From Parapedobacter indicus (GTDB lineage Bacteria; Bacteroidota; Bacteroidia; Sphingobacteriales; Sphingobacteriaceae), in NCBI RefSeq assembly GCF_900113765.1, contig NZ_FOQO01000001.1, positions 124,001 through 188,000 on the forward strand: a DNA stretch of 64,000 nucleotides, read 5' to 3'. The position numbers and the translations under genes are program-made. The notes under the pieces are model-generated. The model was not told where the DNA came from and did no database searches. It was given only the letters and a program-made list of their open reading frames with translations. Numbering within the stretch: position 1 is the first letter of the stretch; each line of letters opens with the position of its first letter. Below are positions 35,801 to 45,162 of this stretch, one piece after another.

Positions 35801-38800
35801 CGGTGACCGACGACTCGGGCACGGCCGCGGACAACGACGATGACACGGAGACGGGCCTTCCGATGAACCCGGTGCTTGCGCTTGTGAAGACCTTCGTTGT
35901 TGACAACAGCTCCGGCACTGCCGGGCGCGTTGACGCTGGCGACGAGATTACCTACACGTTCGAGGTGACCAACACGGGCAACGTGACGCTGACGGATGTC
36001 GGTCTTTCGGAGATCGCCTTCAGCGGCACGGGGGACTACGAGCTTCCGGCTGACGCGGTGTTCGTACCGGCACCGGGCGGCAGTGCCGCGGGCACGCTTT
36101 TGCCGGGCGAGACGGCGACGTATACACTGACCTACATACTTACGCAGGATGACATCGATGCGGGCGAGCTGACCAACAGTACGCTTGCCACGGGCACGCC
36201 TCCGGCGGGTGCGGACGTGACGGATGTCTCGGACGCGGCTACGGATGCCGACGGCAGCACCATCACGGATCCGGAAACCACGGACAGCGACGAAGACGGG
36301 GAAGACGGGAACGATCCGGTGGTTACGGACCTTCCGTCCGTTCCTTCTATCGATCTGGTGAAGACCTTCGTTGTTGACAACAGCTCCGGCACTGCCGGGC
36401 GCGTTGACGCTGGCGACGAGATTACCTACACGTTCGAGGTGACCAACACGGGCAACGTGACGCTGACGGATGTCGGTCTTTCGGAGATCGCCTTCAGCGG
36501 CACGGGGGACTACGAGCTTCCGGCTGACGCGGTGTTCGTACCGGCACCGGGCGGCAGTGCCGCGGGCACGCTTTTGCCGGGCGAGACGGCGACGTATACA
36601 CTGACCTATACGCTTACGCAGGACGACATCGATGCGGGCGAGCTGACGAACAGTACGCTGGCGACGGGTACGCCGCCTGTTGGCGCTGACGTAACGGATG
36701 AGTCCGACACGGCCACGGGCGCCGACGGGACAGCGATAACGGGTCCGGAAACCACGGACAGCGACGGGGATGGCGAAGATGGCAACGACCCCACGGATAC
36801 CACGCTTCCATCTGCACCGTCAATCGACTTGGTCAAGACGTTCACGGTTGACAACACCTCCGGCACGGCGGGCCGTGTCGATGTGGGCGACAAGGTCACC
36901 TTCACGTTCGAGGTGACCAACACGGGTAACGTGACGCTGACGGATGTCGGTCTTTCGGAGATCGCCTTCAGCGGCACGGGCGACTACGAGCTTCCTACGG
37001 ATGCGGTGTTCGGTTCGGCTTCTGAAAACAGCTCGGAGGGCACATTGGTCCCCGGGGAGACGGCGACGTATACACTGACCTACATTCTTACGCAGGATGA
37101 TATCGATGCGGGTAAATTGACGAACAGTACGCTTGCGACGGGTACGCCTCCGGCGGGTGCTGACGTTACGGACGAGTCTGATACTGGCACGGATGCCGAT
37201 GGCATTGCCATTACTGATCCTTTGGATACGGACAGTGACGGCGACGGTGATAATAACAACGATCCGACAGAGACAACGCTTCCTGCAACGGCAGGCATTG
37301 ACCTTGTCAAGGCGTTTGTGATTGACCAAAGCACGGGTAATACCAATCGCGTTGACGCGGGCGACCAGATTACCTATACGTTTGAGGTAACCAACACGGG
37401 CAACGTTACGCTTACGGGGGTTGCGCTTTCGGAGCTTGCCTTCAGCGGCACGGGCGACTACGAGCTTCCGGCTGATGCGGTGTTCGTATCCTCGACGGAA
37501 GGCAGCGACGCGGGCACACTAGTGCCCGGGGAGAAAGCGACCTACACCTTGACGTATACACTTACGCAGGATGATATCGACGCGGGCGAGTTGACAAACA
37601 ACTCCCGGGCCACGGGCACACCGCCGAGCGGCGCAGCTGATAACGTGACGGATGATTCCGACACGGCCACGGGTGCGGACGGTGCCGCAATCGGCGACCC
37701 TTCCGATACGGATAGCGACGGTGACGGCGACAACGGCAACGATCCGACGGAGACGGCGCTTCCTGCCTCCCCAGGTATCGATCTGGTGAAGACGTTCACG
37801 GTCGACAACACGTCCGGTACATCCGACCGCGTTGACGCGGGCGATAAGGTCACCTACACGTTCAACGTAACCAACACGGGCAACGTGACACTGACCGGTG
37901 TGGAACTGACCGAGATTACATTCAGCGGTACGGGCGACTACGAGCTTCCCGCGGATGCGGCATTCGGTTCGGCTTCTGAAGGTAGTACAGTGGGCACGCT
38001 TTTGCCCGGCGAGACGGCTACCTACATACTGACCTATACACTTACGCAAGAAGATATCGATGCGGGCACGCTGAACAACAGCTCGCGTGCAACGGGTACA
38101 TCTCCGGCAAGCACCAAGGTGACTGACGAGTCCGACACGGCCACGGGTGCAAACGGCAGCGCCATCACAGACCCGGGCAATGAGGACAGCGACGGAGACG
38201 GTGACAACGGCAACGACCCCACGGATACGGAATTGCCACACACGCCATCATTGGCAGTTACTAAAACAATTACGAGCGAAGGCCCGTACGATAGCACGGA
38301 CGACGTGATCACCTATGATATCGTGGTCACCAATACGGGTAACGTCACCATAGACGGCATCGTGCTGACAGATGCCAACGCGGTTATCCCTACGGGAGAA
38401 GAGAAAATTGGCACATTAGCGCCGGGCGCAAGTAAGACCATCCCCGTCACGCACGACATCACATTGATAGACCTGAATAACGGCAGTGTGAGCAACCAAG
38501 CCCAGGTAAGCGGCAAAGCACCGAACGGAGACCCAGTTACCGACGACTCGGATGACCCCGGCACGGGCGATCCCGACGACGCTACAGTTATCGACGTAAC
38601 GCAGGCACCCGAGCTTACGGTAACCAAAGTCATCACGAGCGAAGGCCCGTACGACAGCACGGACGACGTAATTACTTACGACATCACGGTGACCAACACG
38701 GGTAACGTGACGGTGAAAGACATCGTGTTGACCGATGGCAATGCCGTGATTGCCGAAGGTGAAGAGAATATCGGCACATTGGAGCCGACGAAAAGCGCTA

Positions 38801-40575
38801 CCGTAACGGTAACCCATGCCATCACGCAGGACGATCTGGACAATGGCAGCGTAAGCAACAAAGCAACGGCTACGGGCATAGACCCGAAAGGGAATACGGT
38901 GACAGATGATTCGGACAACCCGGGAACGCCGGATGATCCGGACGATGCGACGGATATTTCCGTAACGCAGCAGCCAGAACTGATCGTCACCAAAACCGCA
39001 AGGGAAGGTGAGCATGCCCTCATCGGCGATGTAATTACCTATGACATTACCGTAACGAACGCGGGTAACGTAAGCTTAACGAATATAGTAATAACGGATG
39101 CCAACGCGGACGCAGGAAGTATAACCCCTGCAACAATCACCACTTTGGCGCCGGAAGAATCAAGAAACGCAACGGCTACACACACGATCACACAAGCTGA
39201 CATCGACGCGGGTTATGTATACAACATCGCCCAAGTAACCGGTGAGGCCCCGAATGGGGATGAAGTGAGCGACGAGTCGCACGACCCCGATCCGCTGGAT
39301 CCAGATGCACCGACCGTCGGCGATTGTACGGACTGTACGATCACGCCGATCGAAATCAGACCTGCTGTTGCCTTGGTGGCGGTGGCTACCAACACAGGGT
39401 CGGGCCGCAACGGCGCCTTTATCGTTGGTGATAAGATCGAATACCGGTTTACCGTAACCAACAGAGGCAACACCACACTCGCTGGCTTTGTGCTGAACGA
39501 CACGAAACTGGGACTGAAGGATGTCGTGGTGGACGAAACACTGGCACCGGGCGAAAGCTTTGTACGCATGTTCCGCTATACGATCACACAAGAAGATATC
39601 TTGGCAAAACAGGTGGTGACCAGCGCGACCGTGAATGCGGAAAGCCCGACAGGTACGGCAACGGCCGACGTATCGGGCGACGAAGTGACCAACGACGTTC
39701 CGACACTGGTTCCGGTGGCTGAAGGCCCTGAATCGTCGAACGACGAAGGGGAGACGCCGCAGAACACACCGGTGACCGTCAACGTCGTGGACAACGACGA
39801 GGAGGGCAGCAGTGAGCTGGATCCGGCTACAGTACGCCTGATCGATCCGGAAACGGGTGAACCAAGCGAAGCGGTGACCATTCCCGGTGAAGGTACCTAT
39901 ACGGTGGGGGCCGACGGCACCATTACATTCACGCCGATCCGCGAGTTTTACGGGGAAAGCACCATCCAATATGTGGTGCGCGACGTGAACGGCCTGGAGG
40001 CCGATCCGGCAGCCATTACGGTTGCTGTCGCCCAAAGCCAGCCCGCCGCATCGGATGATACGCAGCAGGGTTCATTCAACGGGCCGGTACAGATCCAATT
40101 GGTAAGCAACGACCAGCCGGATACGGCTCCATTGGATCCCTCAACCATCGAGATTACCAGCCAACCGCAGCATGGTACGCTGGAAATCGGCGCGGATGGT
40201 ATTGTGACCTACTCGCCGAACCAGTACTATACGGGGCCGGACGAATTCAGCTACCGGGTAATGGATGCCAACGGCAACTGGACAAACGTGGCCACGGTAC
40301 AAATAACGGTTTCCGGATTTAACATCCCGAACATCATCACGCCGAACGGCGACGGGCAGAACGACCGCTTTGTCATCGTAGGCCTGGCCGACTATGACAA
40401 TGCGGAGGTGCTGATCTTCAACCGCTGGGGCAATGAGGTTTACAGAAGCAATAGCTACAAGCAGGACTGGGATGCACAGGGGATAAGTGAGGGCACCTAC
40501 TACTACCTCATTACGCTGCGGAAGGATGGCAAGGAAACCGTCCACAAAGGTTGGCTGGTCATCAAACGGAAATAG
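32875..40575 (+). CDS. Giant T9SS-secreted protein with RCC1-like propeller and DUF7507 repeats
   Basis: The 2566-aa protein has a signal peptide ending AAAQG (about residue 32). An RCC1-like region follows (about 40-430, with [24 protein letters not shown] and [14 protein letters not shown]), then a short Ig-like linker. Twelve DUF7507/DUF11-type domains span 34580-39700, most with a [14 protein letters not shown] core. Two cadherin/Big_9-like domains and a C-terminal gliding-type T9SS signal ([29 protein letters not shown]) end it. It is a surface or released adhesin, probably exported with the PorP/SprF encoded 15 bp downstream. Base composition and codon use change sharply near 35040, where the homogeneous repeats begin. 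Confidence 0.94.
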   Translation: MTTINTFRVNSVWTSLLATLFLLVLSHTAAAQGCGFVAGMGCPGTDYSNFGWNSRAANASDIASIEYDNFIGGYHATMVRTNDGSFQVWGANMAANGTSNVLSPLEINSTNYPGLSGTVLKAALGDRQANSQRVVLTTEGLYIWGYSGSLISTSVVNSTDFQKLEIGSNPTGLPIGVAPTDVKMLFGTYQTLAIVTCDGHVWVISQHGANTGSGNTSASATVWHQVIDDADNPLSDIKAVRGTPQGLVALKYDGDYTLWTWGRNTFLGDNTPVAARTKATQMTLPSTETDEPIKMIGMSGLEDRAASYYVLYANGHLYALGDNYRRQLGDWSTTTRTGWVQPQYSNTPGDVMNDIRWISPQEHDELYATVNVLTNDATLYNWGSGSYGMLGQGSGTSYDPGVPNGIVAGDKIIAVESGGHTTMVVKMCEVKFGYVGHRVDGSMGDGTSGDTNETAFTFETAEVQICGAASVPTIDAVEIGGGTFYFGPNDRYCNGSSIVLLPSDTDEDGDFGGVFTIVAGSASATLTGAENNILTFTGTGNTSVTIRYTVTTAECGIEVTSERTFLTEDCGAELTLEKSAIFNDNGVGDNAGDNAAQPEETITYTFTLTNTGDYWIDNLEISDPLFQAPNPVVAITLDFSEAEQNGVLQPGEFATAIATYTVTQSDIDNGGVYNRATVTGDYIRADGDELQVTDESSDPDPLVPGDPGYDAIRPDHTYTGLPMNSVLALVKSGVFNDENEDTYGQPGETITYTFTVSNGGNVTVDGISVSDVLLEAPNPVVAVTAVADSYTGTGPYGGSLAPGESVEYTADYVLTQGDVDNGGVTNAAVVTGDDPEGDPVTDDSGTAADNDDGTETGLPMNPVLALVKSGVFNDENEDTYGQPGETITYTFTVSNGGNVTVDGISVSDVLLEAPNPVVVVTAVADSYTGTGPYGGSLAPGESVEYTADYVLTQGDVDNGGVTNAAVVTGDDPEGDPVTDDSGTAADNDDDTETGLPMNPVLALVKTFVVDNSSGTAGRVDAGDEITYTFEVTNTGNVTLTDVGLSEIAFSGTGDYELPADAVFVPAPGGSAAGTLLPGETATYTLTYILTQDDIDAGELTNSTLATGTPPAGADVTDVSDAATDADGSTITDPETTDSDEDGEDGNDPVVTDLPSVPSIDLVKTFVVDNSSGTAGRVDAGDEITYTFEVTNTGNVTLTDVGLSEIAFSGTGDYELPADAVFVPAPGGSAAGTLLPGETATYTLTYTLTQDDIDAGELTNSTLATGTPPVGADVTDESDTATGADGTAITGPETTDSDGDGEDGNDPTDTTLPSAPSIDLVKTFTVDNTSGTAGRVDVGDKVTFTFEVTNTGNVTLTDVGLSEIAFSGTGDYELPTDAVFGSASENSSEGTLVPGETATYTLTYILTQDDIDAGKLTNSTLATGTPPAGADVTDESDTGTDADGIAITDPLDTDSDGDGDNNNDPTETTLPATAGIDLVKAFVIDQSTGNTNRVDAGDQITYTFEVTNTGNVTLTGVALSELAFSGTGDYELPADAVFVSSTEGSDAGTLVPGEKATYTLTYTLTQDDIDAGELTNNSRATGTPPSGAADNVTDDSDTATGADGAAIGDPSDTDSDGDGDNGNDPTETALPASPGIDLVKTFTVDNTSGTSDRVDAGDKVTYTFNVTNTGNVTLTGVELTEITFSGTGDYELPADAAFGSASEGSTVGTLLPGETATYILTYTLTQEDIDAGTLNNSSRATGTSPASTKVTDESDTATGANGSAITDPGNEDSDGDGDNGNDPTDTELPHTPSLAVTKTITSEGPYDSTDDVITYDIVVTNTGNVTIDGIVLTDANAVIPTGEEKIGTLAPGASKTIPVTHDITLIDLNNGSVSNQAQVSGKAPNGDPVTDDSDDPGTGDPDDATVIDVTQAPELTVTKVITSEGPYDSTDDVITYDITVTNTGNVTVKDIVLTDGNAVIAEGEENIGTLEPTKSATVTVTHAITQDDLDNGSVSNKATATGIDPKGNTVTDDSDNPGTPDDPDDATDISVTQQPELIVTKTAREGEHALIGDVITYDITVTNAGNVSLTNIVITDANADAGSITPATITTLAPEESRNATATHTITQADIDAGYVYNIAQVTGEAPNGDEVSDESHDPDPLDPDAPTVGDCTDCTITPIEIRPAVALVAVATNTGSGRNGAFIVGDKIEYRFTVTNRGNTTLAGFVLNDTKLGLKDVVVDETLAPGESFVRMFRYTITQEDILAKQVVTSATVNAESPTGTATADVSGDEVTNDVPTLVPVAEGPESSNDEGETPQNTPVTVNVVDNDEEGSSELDPATVRLIDPETGEPSEAVTIPGEGTYTVGADGTITFTPIREFYGESTIQYVVRDVNGLEADPAAITVAVAQSQPAASDDTQQGSFNGPVQIQLVSNDQPDTAPLDPSTIEITSQPQHGTLEIGADGIVTYSPNQYYTGPDEFSYRVMDANGNWTNVATVQITVSGFNIPNIITPNGDGQNDRFVIVGLADYDNAEVLIFNRWGNEVYRSNSYKQDWDAQGISEGTYYYLITLRKDGKETVHKGWLVIKRK
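35050..35871 (+). repeat. Two near-identical 411-bp DUF7507 units
   Basis: The landmark GTGCTTGCGCTGGTGAAG occurs at 35050 and 35461, and the first bases recur at 35872, which gives a 411-bp period (137 codons). The two units differ by only a few bases, including GTCGCGG to GTCGTGG near 35215 and 35626. They are recent duplicates within the adhesin gene. Confidence 0.92.
35887..38240 (+). repeat. Five tandem DUF7507 units of 474-480 bp
   Basis: The GTxAAGxC landmark followed by TTC/TTT recurs at 35887, 36361, 36835, 37309 and 37789. The steps are 474, 474, 474 and 480 bp (158-160 codons). The first two units are identical over most of their first 280 bases; later units drift. Each unit ends with an Asp-rich [11 protein letters not shown]-type linker that resembles calcium-binding acidic loops. 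Confidence 0.9.
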
Positions 40576-40590
40576 GGAAGGCGCTTAGCA

Positions 40591-41616
40591 ATGAACAAGT
40601 ATAACATGAAAAACATCATAAAAACGTCAACGCTGTTATTCCTTTCCTGCATGGGAATGGTAGCCAAAGGACAGCAGAATATCCAGTTTACGCAGTACAT
40701 CTTCAATTCGATGAGCGTCAACCCGGCTTATACCGGATACAAGGAAGAATGGTTCGGGCAGCTGGGGCTGCGCAGCCAGTGGGTGGGCATCGAAGGGGCT
40801 CCGGAAACGGGCACCGTTTCCATCGACGGTGTCGTGGATCCCTATCAGAAACGGCACGGACTCGGTTTTCAGGCTACGGCCGACCGGCTCGGTCCGCAAT
40901 CGGCCACCTCGGTGTATGCCAACTATGCGTTCCGCCTGCAACTCAATGACGAAGATACCCAGCGGCTGAGCTTCGGTGTGGGTGTGGGCGTGACGCAATA
41001 CAGCCTGGATGGTGCCAAATTGCGTCCCAACGATCAGGTGGACGGCATCGTCCCCCCGGGGCGGATCAGCAACTTTATCCCCGATGTGCGGTTTGGCGTG
41101 TATTATTACAATCCGAACTGGTATGCGGGCGTTTCGGTGATGGACCTGCTGTCGGGCGACCAGAGCAACAACATCTTCCGCTGGGACAATACCACCACGG
41201 ATAACATCCGCCGCAGACGGCACCTGTATTTCATCGGCGGTGCACTGGTTAACTTTGACAGCGGACTGAAGCTGCGCCCGAGCGTGTTGGTGAAAGAGGA
41301 TTTCAAAGGGCCGACGAGCGTGGACGTGAACGCGATGTTCATCTTCGACAACCGGTTCTGGATCGGCGGCGGCTGGCGTACGGGTGTAACCGTATTTAAG
41401 CGGGATTACGCGCGGTTCACCGGCGATAAACTGAGCAGGCAGAACTCGGTTTCGGCGATCGCCCAGCTGTACGTGACACCCAAGTTCCGGATTGGTTATT
41501 CCTATGACTACATCCTGAGCCAGTTAAGTAGCGTACAGAACGGTTCGCACGAAATAACATTGGGGATCACCTTCGGGCGCAAGGATCAACGTCTGCTGAG
41601 CCCGAGGTTTTTTTAA
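40591..41616 (+). CDS. PorP/SprF family type IX secretion membrane protein (module 2)
   Basis: The 341-aa outer-membrane protein has a signal peptide (about 27 residues ending VAKGQ), then the NIQFTQYIFN and NPAYTGYKEEW hallmark and a barrel ending in LSPRFF. It is strongly similar to the module 1 protein at 7733 along its whole length, including identical stretches such as SVMDLLSGDQSNNIFRW. The differences concentrate in loops (for example around residues 60-75 and 135-150), as expected if loops match different cargo. It follows the giant adhesin by 15 bp and probably serves it. Confidence 0.93.
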   Translation: MNKYNMKNIIKTSTLLFLSCMGMVAKGQQNIQFTQYIFNSMSVNPAYTGYKEEWFGQLGLRSQWVGIEGAPETGTVSIDGVVDPYQKRHGLGFQATADRLGPQSATSVYANYAFRLQLNDEDTQRLSFGVGVGVTQYSLDGAKLRPNDQVDGIVPPGRISNFIPDVRFGVYYYNPNWYAGVSVMDLLSGDQSNNIFRWDNTTTDNIRRRRHLYFIGGALVNFDSGLKLRPSVLVKEDFKGPTSVDVNAMFIFDNRFWIGGGWRTGVTVFKRDYARFTGDKLSRQNSVSAIAQLYVTPKFRIGYSYDYILSQLSSVQNGSHEITLGITFGRKDQRLLSPRFF

Positions 41617-41621
41617 TAGAT

Positions 41622-41662
41622 ACGAGACACTAGACACCGGACACCGGATATAGACATCAGAT
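41622..41662. repeat. Degenerate 7-bp-period array between porP and the OmpA gene
   Basis: The short gap reads as successive heptamers ACGAGAC, ACTAGAC, ACCGGAC, ACCGGAT, then ATAGAC (one base short) and ATCAGAT. The phase is kept although bases vary. It fills nearly all of the 53 bp between the two genes. A matching heptamer array lies at 62470-62518. Confidence 0.7.
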
Positions 41663-41669
41663 AACTACC

Positions 41670-43622
41670 ATGAGATATCAGTTGCAACAACTCTTTTTTT
41701 TAGCGGCGCTGCTTTGCATGAGCGGGGTTGCGGTTTCACAGGAACAGCCATCGCTGCGCGACCGGGCGGATGAATTGTACCGTAAATACGAATACGCCAA
41801 TGCGGCGGCTTTATACACCAGGCTGGCAGACAGCAGGCGGCCCAGACTGTTGGATCTGGAACGGCTTGCGGACTGCTATGCACAGATGAAGGATTACGAG
41901 GCCGCGGAGAACTGGTACGCCCGGGTGGTGGCCATGGAGGGCAGTGAAGCGGAAAACCTGCTGCGCTACGGGGAGGTGCTGAAGATGAACACGAAATACG
42001 CGGAGGCGAAAAAGCAGCTGGAGGCGTATGCGGCGAAGACGGGAGACCGGAGCCGGGTGTCGGTACAGCTTGCGGGGTGCGATTCGGCACTGGTATGGAT
42101 GGCCGCTCCGACGGTGCACCGGCTGCGCAATGAAGGGGTAAATACCTCGCTGTCGGAGTTTTCGGTTTTTCCGGTAGGGGATAAGGCCTATTACGCCGGA
42201 GAGCCTGACGGGCAGATGCGGGGTGTGGGGACGTACGGCTGGACGGGTAATTCGTTCCTTCGGGTGTACACGGCTGACCGTGGGGCGGACAACGGGCTTT
42301 CGGATGCGGTGATAGCGGTTGAAGATATCAATAACACGCCGTACCACATGGGTCCGGTGGCTGCGTCTGCAGACGGTACCACGCTTTACGTAACACGCAC
42401 CTACCCAGGGAAGAAGGGTGCCGTGACGCGTGAGGAACGGCAGAAGTACCGGACCCATAAGCTGGAATTATACATCTACACACAGGGAGAGGGCGGTAGT
42501 TGGAAGGCTACCCCGTTTCCCTATAACAACGTGGAGGAATATTCGGTTGGCCATGCCGCATTGAGCGTGGACGGAGGTATCCTGTACTTCGTGAGCGACA
42601 TGCCCGGGGGACAGGGGGGCACGGACATCTGGTACAGTGAACGGCAGGGGGACGGGAGCTGGGGTACCCCTGTGAATGCGGGAGCCACCGTCAACAGCGC
42701 GGGTGATGAGCTGTTTCCGAACGTCGGACCGGACGGCACGCTGTATTATTCGAGCGACGGGTTTGCGGGAATGGGCGGACTGGATATATTCCGTTCCACG
42801 GGCAGCAGGGCAGGGTGGACCCGGCCTGTCAACCTTCGGTTTCCGGTTAATTCGCCGGGGGATGACTTCGCATACATCACCACCTATGAAGGCGAAGAAG
42901 GCTTAGCCGGCTACCTTTCCTCGAACCGGAAAGGCGGCCGTGGCAGTGACGATATCTATTCGTTTACGTTTGAGAAACCGAAGATCATCATCATCCTGAA
43001 AGGCACGGCTTCGGATAAAAATACGAACGACCGGTTGGCGGATGTCTCGGTGACGCTGTACGACGGCATGCGTGAAATCGTAGCGAGGAAGCGCACGGAC
43101 GGCAGCGGGACGTTTGAGTTCGTGCTTGACAGGGACAAATCCTACACGGTATTGGGCCAGAAGGAGAAGTACCACGGCGATTCGGCCAAGGTAACCACGG
43201 TGGGCATCACGGAATCGGATACGCTGGAGGTGACGCTGCTGCTGGAGCCTGTATTCGAGGTGGGCAAAACCTTTGAGCTGGAGAATATCTATTACGACTT
43301 TGACAAGCACAACATCCGGCCGGATGCTGCTGCGGTACTGGATGAGCTGGTGCGTACGCTGCGTGACAACCCGACGCTGCGGATTGAGCTGTCGAGCCAT
43401 ACGGACAGCCGCGGCAGCGATGCCTACAACCTGGCGCTATCACAGCGGCGGGCCCAGTCGGCGGTGGATTACCTGGTGAGCCGTGGAATCGCGCGCGACC
43501 GGATGGTGGCCAGGGGCTACGGGGAGACGCGGCTGGTGAACGACTGCGGCAACGGCGTGCCCTGCACGCGCGAACAGCATCAGGCCAACCGGCGCACGGA
43601 AGTCACCGTGTTAGCCTATTAG
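41670..43622 (+). CDS. OmpA-family T9SS-associated protein, PorE-like (module 2)
   Basis: The 650-aa protein has the same order as the module 1 copy: signal peptide (about 23 residues, ending VSQEQ), TPR helices, PD40-like propeller, carboxypeptidase-regulatory-like domain and a C-terminal OmpA domain (YYDFDKHNIRPDA, SHTDSRGSD, QANRRTEVTV). The two genes share long identical DNA runs, for example 53 bases from 9313 matched in the TPR region, so they arose by duplication and may exchange sequence. The signal peptide differs completely, which suggests that only the mature part is held constant. Confidence 0.9.
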   Translation: MRYQLQQLFFLAALLCMSGVAVSQEQPSLRDRADELYRKYEYANAAALYTRLADSRRPRLLDLERLADCYAQMKDYEAAENWYARVVAMEGSEAENLLRYGEVLKMNTKYAEAKKQLEAYAAKTGDRSRVSVQLAGCDSALVWMAAPTVHRLRNEGVNTSLSEFSVFPVGDKAYYAGEPDGQMRGVGTYGWTGNSFLRVYTADRGADNGLSDAVIAVEDINNTPYHMGPVAASADGTTLYVTRTYPGKKGAVTREERQKYRTHKLELYIYTQGEGGSWKATPFPYNNVEEYSVGHAALSVDGGILYFVSDMPGGQGGTDIWYSERQGDGSWGTPVNAGATVNSAGDELFPNVGPDGTLYYSSDGFAGMGGLDIFRSTGSRAGWTRPVNLRFPVNSPGDDFAYITTYEGEEGLAGYLSSNRKGGRGSDDIYSFTFEKPKIIIILKGTASDKNTNDRLADVSVTLYDGMREIVARKRTDGSGTFEFVLDRDKSYTVLGQKEKYHGDSAKVTTVGITESDTLEVTLLLEPVFEVGKTFELENIYYDFDKHNIRPDAAAVLDELVRTLRDNPTLRIELSSHTDSRGSDAYNLALSQRRAQSAVDYLVSRGIARDRMVARGYGETRLVNDCGNGVPCTREQHQANRRTEVTVLAY

Positions 43623-43665
43623 GAGTAACGCTATCAACTAACCGGATCGATCATCGATTAGATCC

Positions 43666-43699
43666 AAAGGCCAATCCCTGTTGCTGGATTGGCCTTTTT
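43666..43699. terminator. Intrinsic terminator between T9SS module 2 and the efflux operon
   Basis: A perfect 12-base stem, AAAGGCCAATCC paired with GGATTGGCCTTT, around an 8-base loop ends in five T. It lies 43 bp after the OmpA stop and 6 bp from the end of the convergent efflux gene. The A-run at the left edge makes it likely to serve both strands. Confidence 0.85.
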
Positions 43700-43705
43700 G
43701 TTACG

Positions 43706-45160
43706 CTATTTCCAACCGCCCCCCAATGCCCTGTAAAGCGTGACCTTGGCATTCAATTGTTCCTGTTTTATACTCACCAAATCCAGTTCGCTGTTGAGCG
43801 CGTTACTTTGCGCGGTAATAACTTCTAAATAGGTTGCCTCACCGCTTTTAAAGAGCAGGTTGGCGTTTTTGACGCCAAGTTGCGCTGTGACAACGCGCTG
43901 TTCACTGATTGCATATTGGTCATTAAGTTTTTCAATCATCACCAGCGCATTGGTTACTTCGTGTACGGCATCCATGACCGTTTGCTGAAAGCTGATTTCT
44001 GCTTTATCACGCTCCAGTTTCGCAATCTCATGCTGCGTTTTCAGTCTTCTCCCAGCAAAAATGGGTTGAGTGACGCCGCTGATGATGCCACCGAACAACG
44101 CCCCGGGGATGTTGAACCAATTTTGGGGTAACATGGCATTGAGCCCCCCCGAAGCCTCGATGGTAAGTGTGGGATACCGGTATGCTTGTGCAACGCCCAC
44201 ATCGGCGTTAGCTGCGCGCAAAGCGAGCTCGGCTTCGCGAACATCGGGCCGGTTGACAAGCAGCTGCAAGGGTACACCTGCATCGTAGGTGTCCTGTATA
44301 CGCCAATCCATCAATGCAGACGAGCGATATACGCTGTCCGGCATCTGTCCGGTCAATGCCCGCAAGGTATTTTCCTGGATGGCAATTTCCTGTTCCAATT
44401 GGGGAATAAGGGAGGCCGCAACCAACATTTGTGATTGGGTTTGCTGGATAGCCAATGAACTGACTTCGCCCGCATCCCGTTGCAGCTTGACGATCTGGAG
44501 GGTACTGTCGTTGAGTTTAAGGTTGCGCTGTGCAACCTCCAGTTGTGCATCCAGCATAAGCAGGTTATAATACCCTTCGGCGATGGCAGCCACCAAACTG
44601 GTCTGTATCGCTTTCCTGGCTTCAAACGTTTGAAGATACCCGGCCAGGGCACTTTCTTTTTGCCTGCGCAATTTTCCCCAGATATCCAGTTCCCAGCTCA
44701 GGCCGACAGACGAAAAATATTGCGACTGATACAAGAACAAGTTCTCGGGAGGATCAGACTGTCCCTCTTGATCATACCAGCCCGATGATGGAGAACCGTA
44801 GAAGTCACGCGACCGCCACTGGTGGTTGGTGCCGCCCAGTTGAGCGTCGATTTCGGGCAGAAAGGCTGCACGGGATTGCCGCAACGATTGATTGGCTATT
44901 TCGATGTTCTTCAGTGCCGTTTGCATGTCGTAATTGTTGACGATGGCACTGTCAATAAGTATCATCAGCATGCTATCGGTGAAGAAATCATTCCATGGAA
45001 TGTCGGCAATCGTCGCGGAATCTGCCGCCGTGCCGACTCCCCGGAAGGTGTCTGCAGTCGGTAGCTCAGGACGGACGTAATCTTTTCCTACTTTGCACGA
45101 TGATAACAAAAGGCAGCCGGAAATGAGAATTAACCCGGTATATCGAATGATAGTGTTCAT
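43706..45160 (-). CDS. Outer-membrane efflux lipoprotein (TolC/NodT family)
   Basis: From ATG 45160 the product is 484 aa with a lipoprotein signal (lipobox LLSSC, Cys at about residue 22), the NodT opening KVGKDYVRPELP and two outer-membrane-efflux-protein repeats. Typical motifs are WELDIWGKLRRQKESA, NRPDVREAELALRAANADVGVA and FKSGEATYLEVITAQ. It forms the outer-membrane channel of the tripartite RND pump encoded just upstream, whose stop lies 2 bp before this start. TTG 45166 is a poorer alternative. Confidence 0.94.
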   Translation of the reverse strand: MNTIIRYTGLILISGCLLLSSCKVGKDYVRPELPTADTFRGVGTAADSATIADIPWNDFFTDSMLMILIDSAIVNNYDMQTALKNIEIANQSLRQSRAAFLPEIDAQLGGTNHQWRSRDFYGSPSSGWYDQEGQSDPPENLFLYQSQYFSSVGLSWELDIWGKLRRQKESALAGYLQTFEARKAIQTSLVAAIAEGYYNLLMLDAQLEVAQRNLKLNDSTLQIVKLQRDAGEVSSLAIQQTQSQMLVAASLIPQLEQEIAIQENTLRALTGQMPDSVYRSSALMDWRIQDTYDAGVPLQLLVNRPDVREAELALRAANADVGVAQAYRYPTLTIEASGGLNAMLPQNWFNIPGALFGGIISGVTQPIFAGRRLKTQHEIAKLERDKAEISFQQTVMDAVHEVTNALVMIEKLNDQYAISEQRVVTAQLGVKNANLLFKSGEATYLEVITAQSNALNSELDLVSIKQEQLNAKVTLYRALGGGWK

Positions 45161-45162
45161 GA

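Noticed and set aside
35307-40148. Minus-strand frames inside the DUF7507 repeats
   Set aside because: Same reasoning: near-identical shadows recur once per repeat unit and have no start context or recognisable fold.
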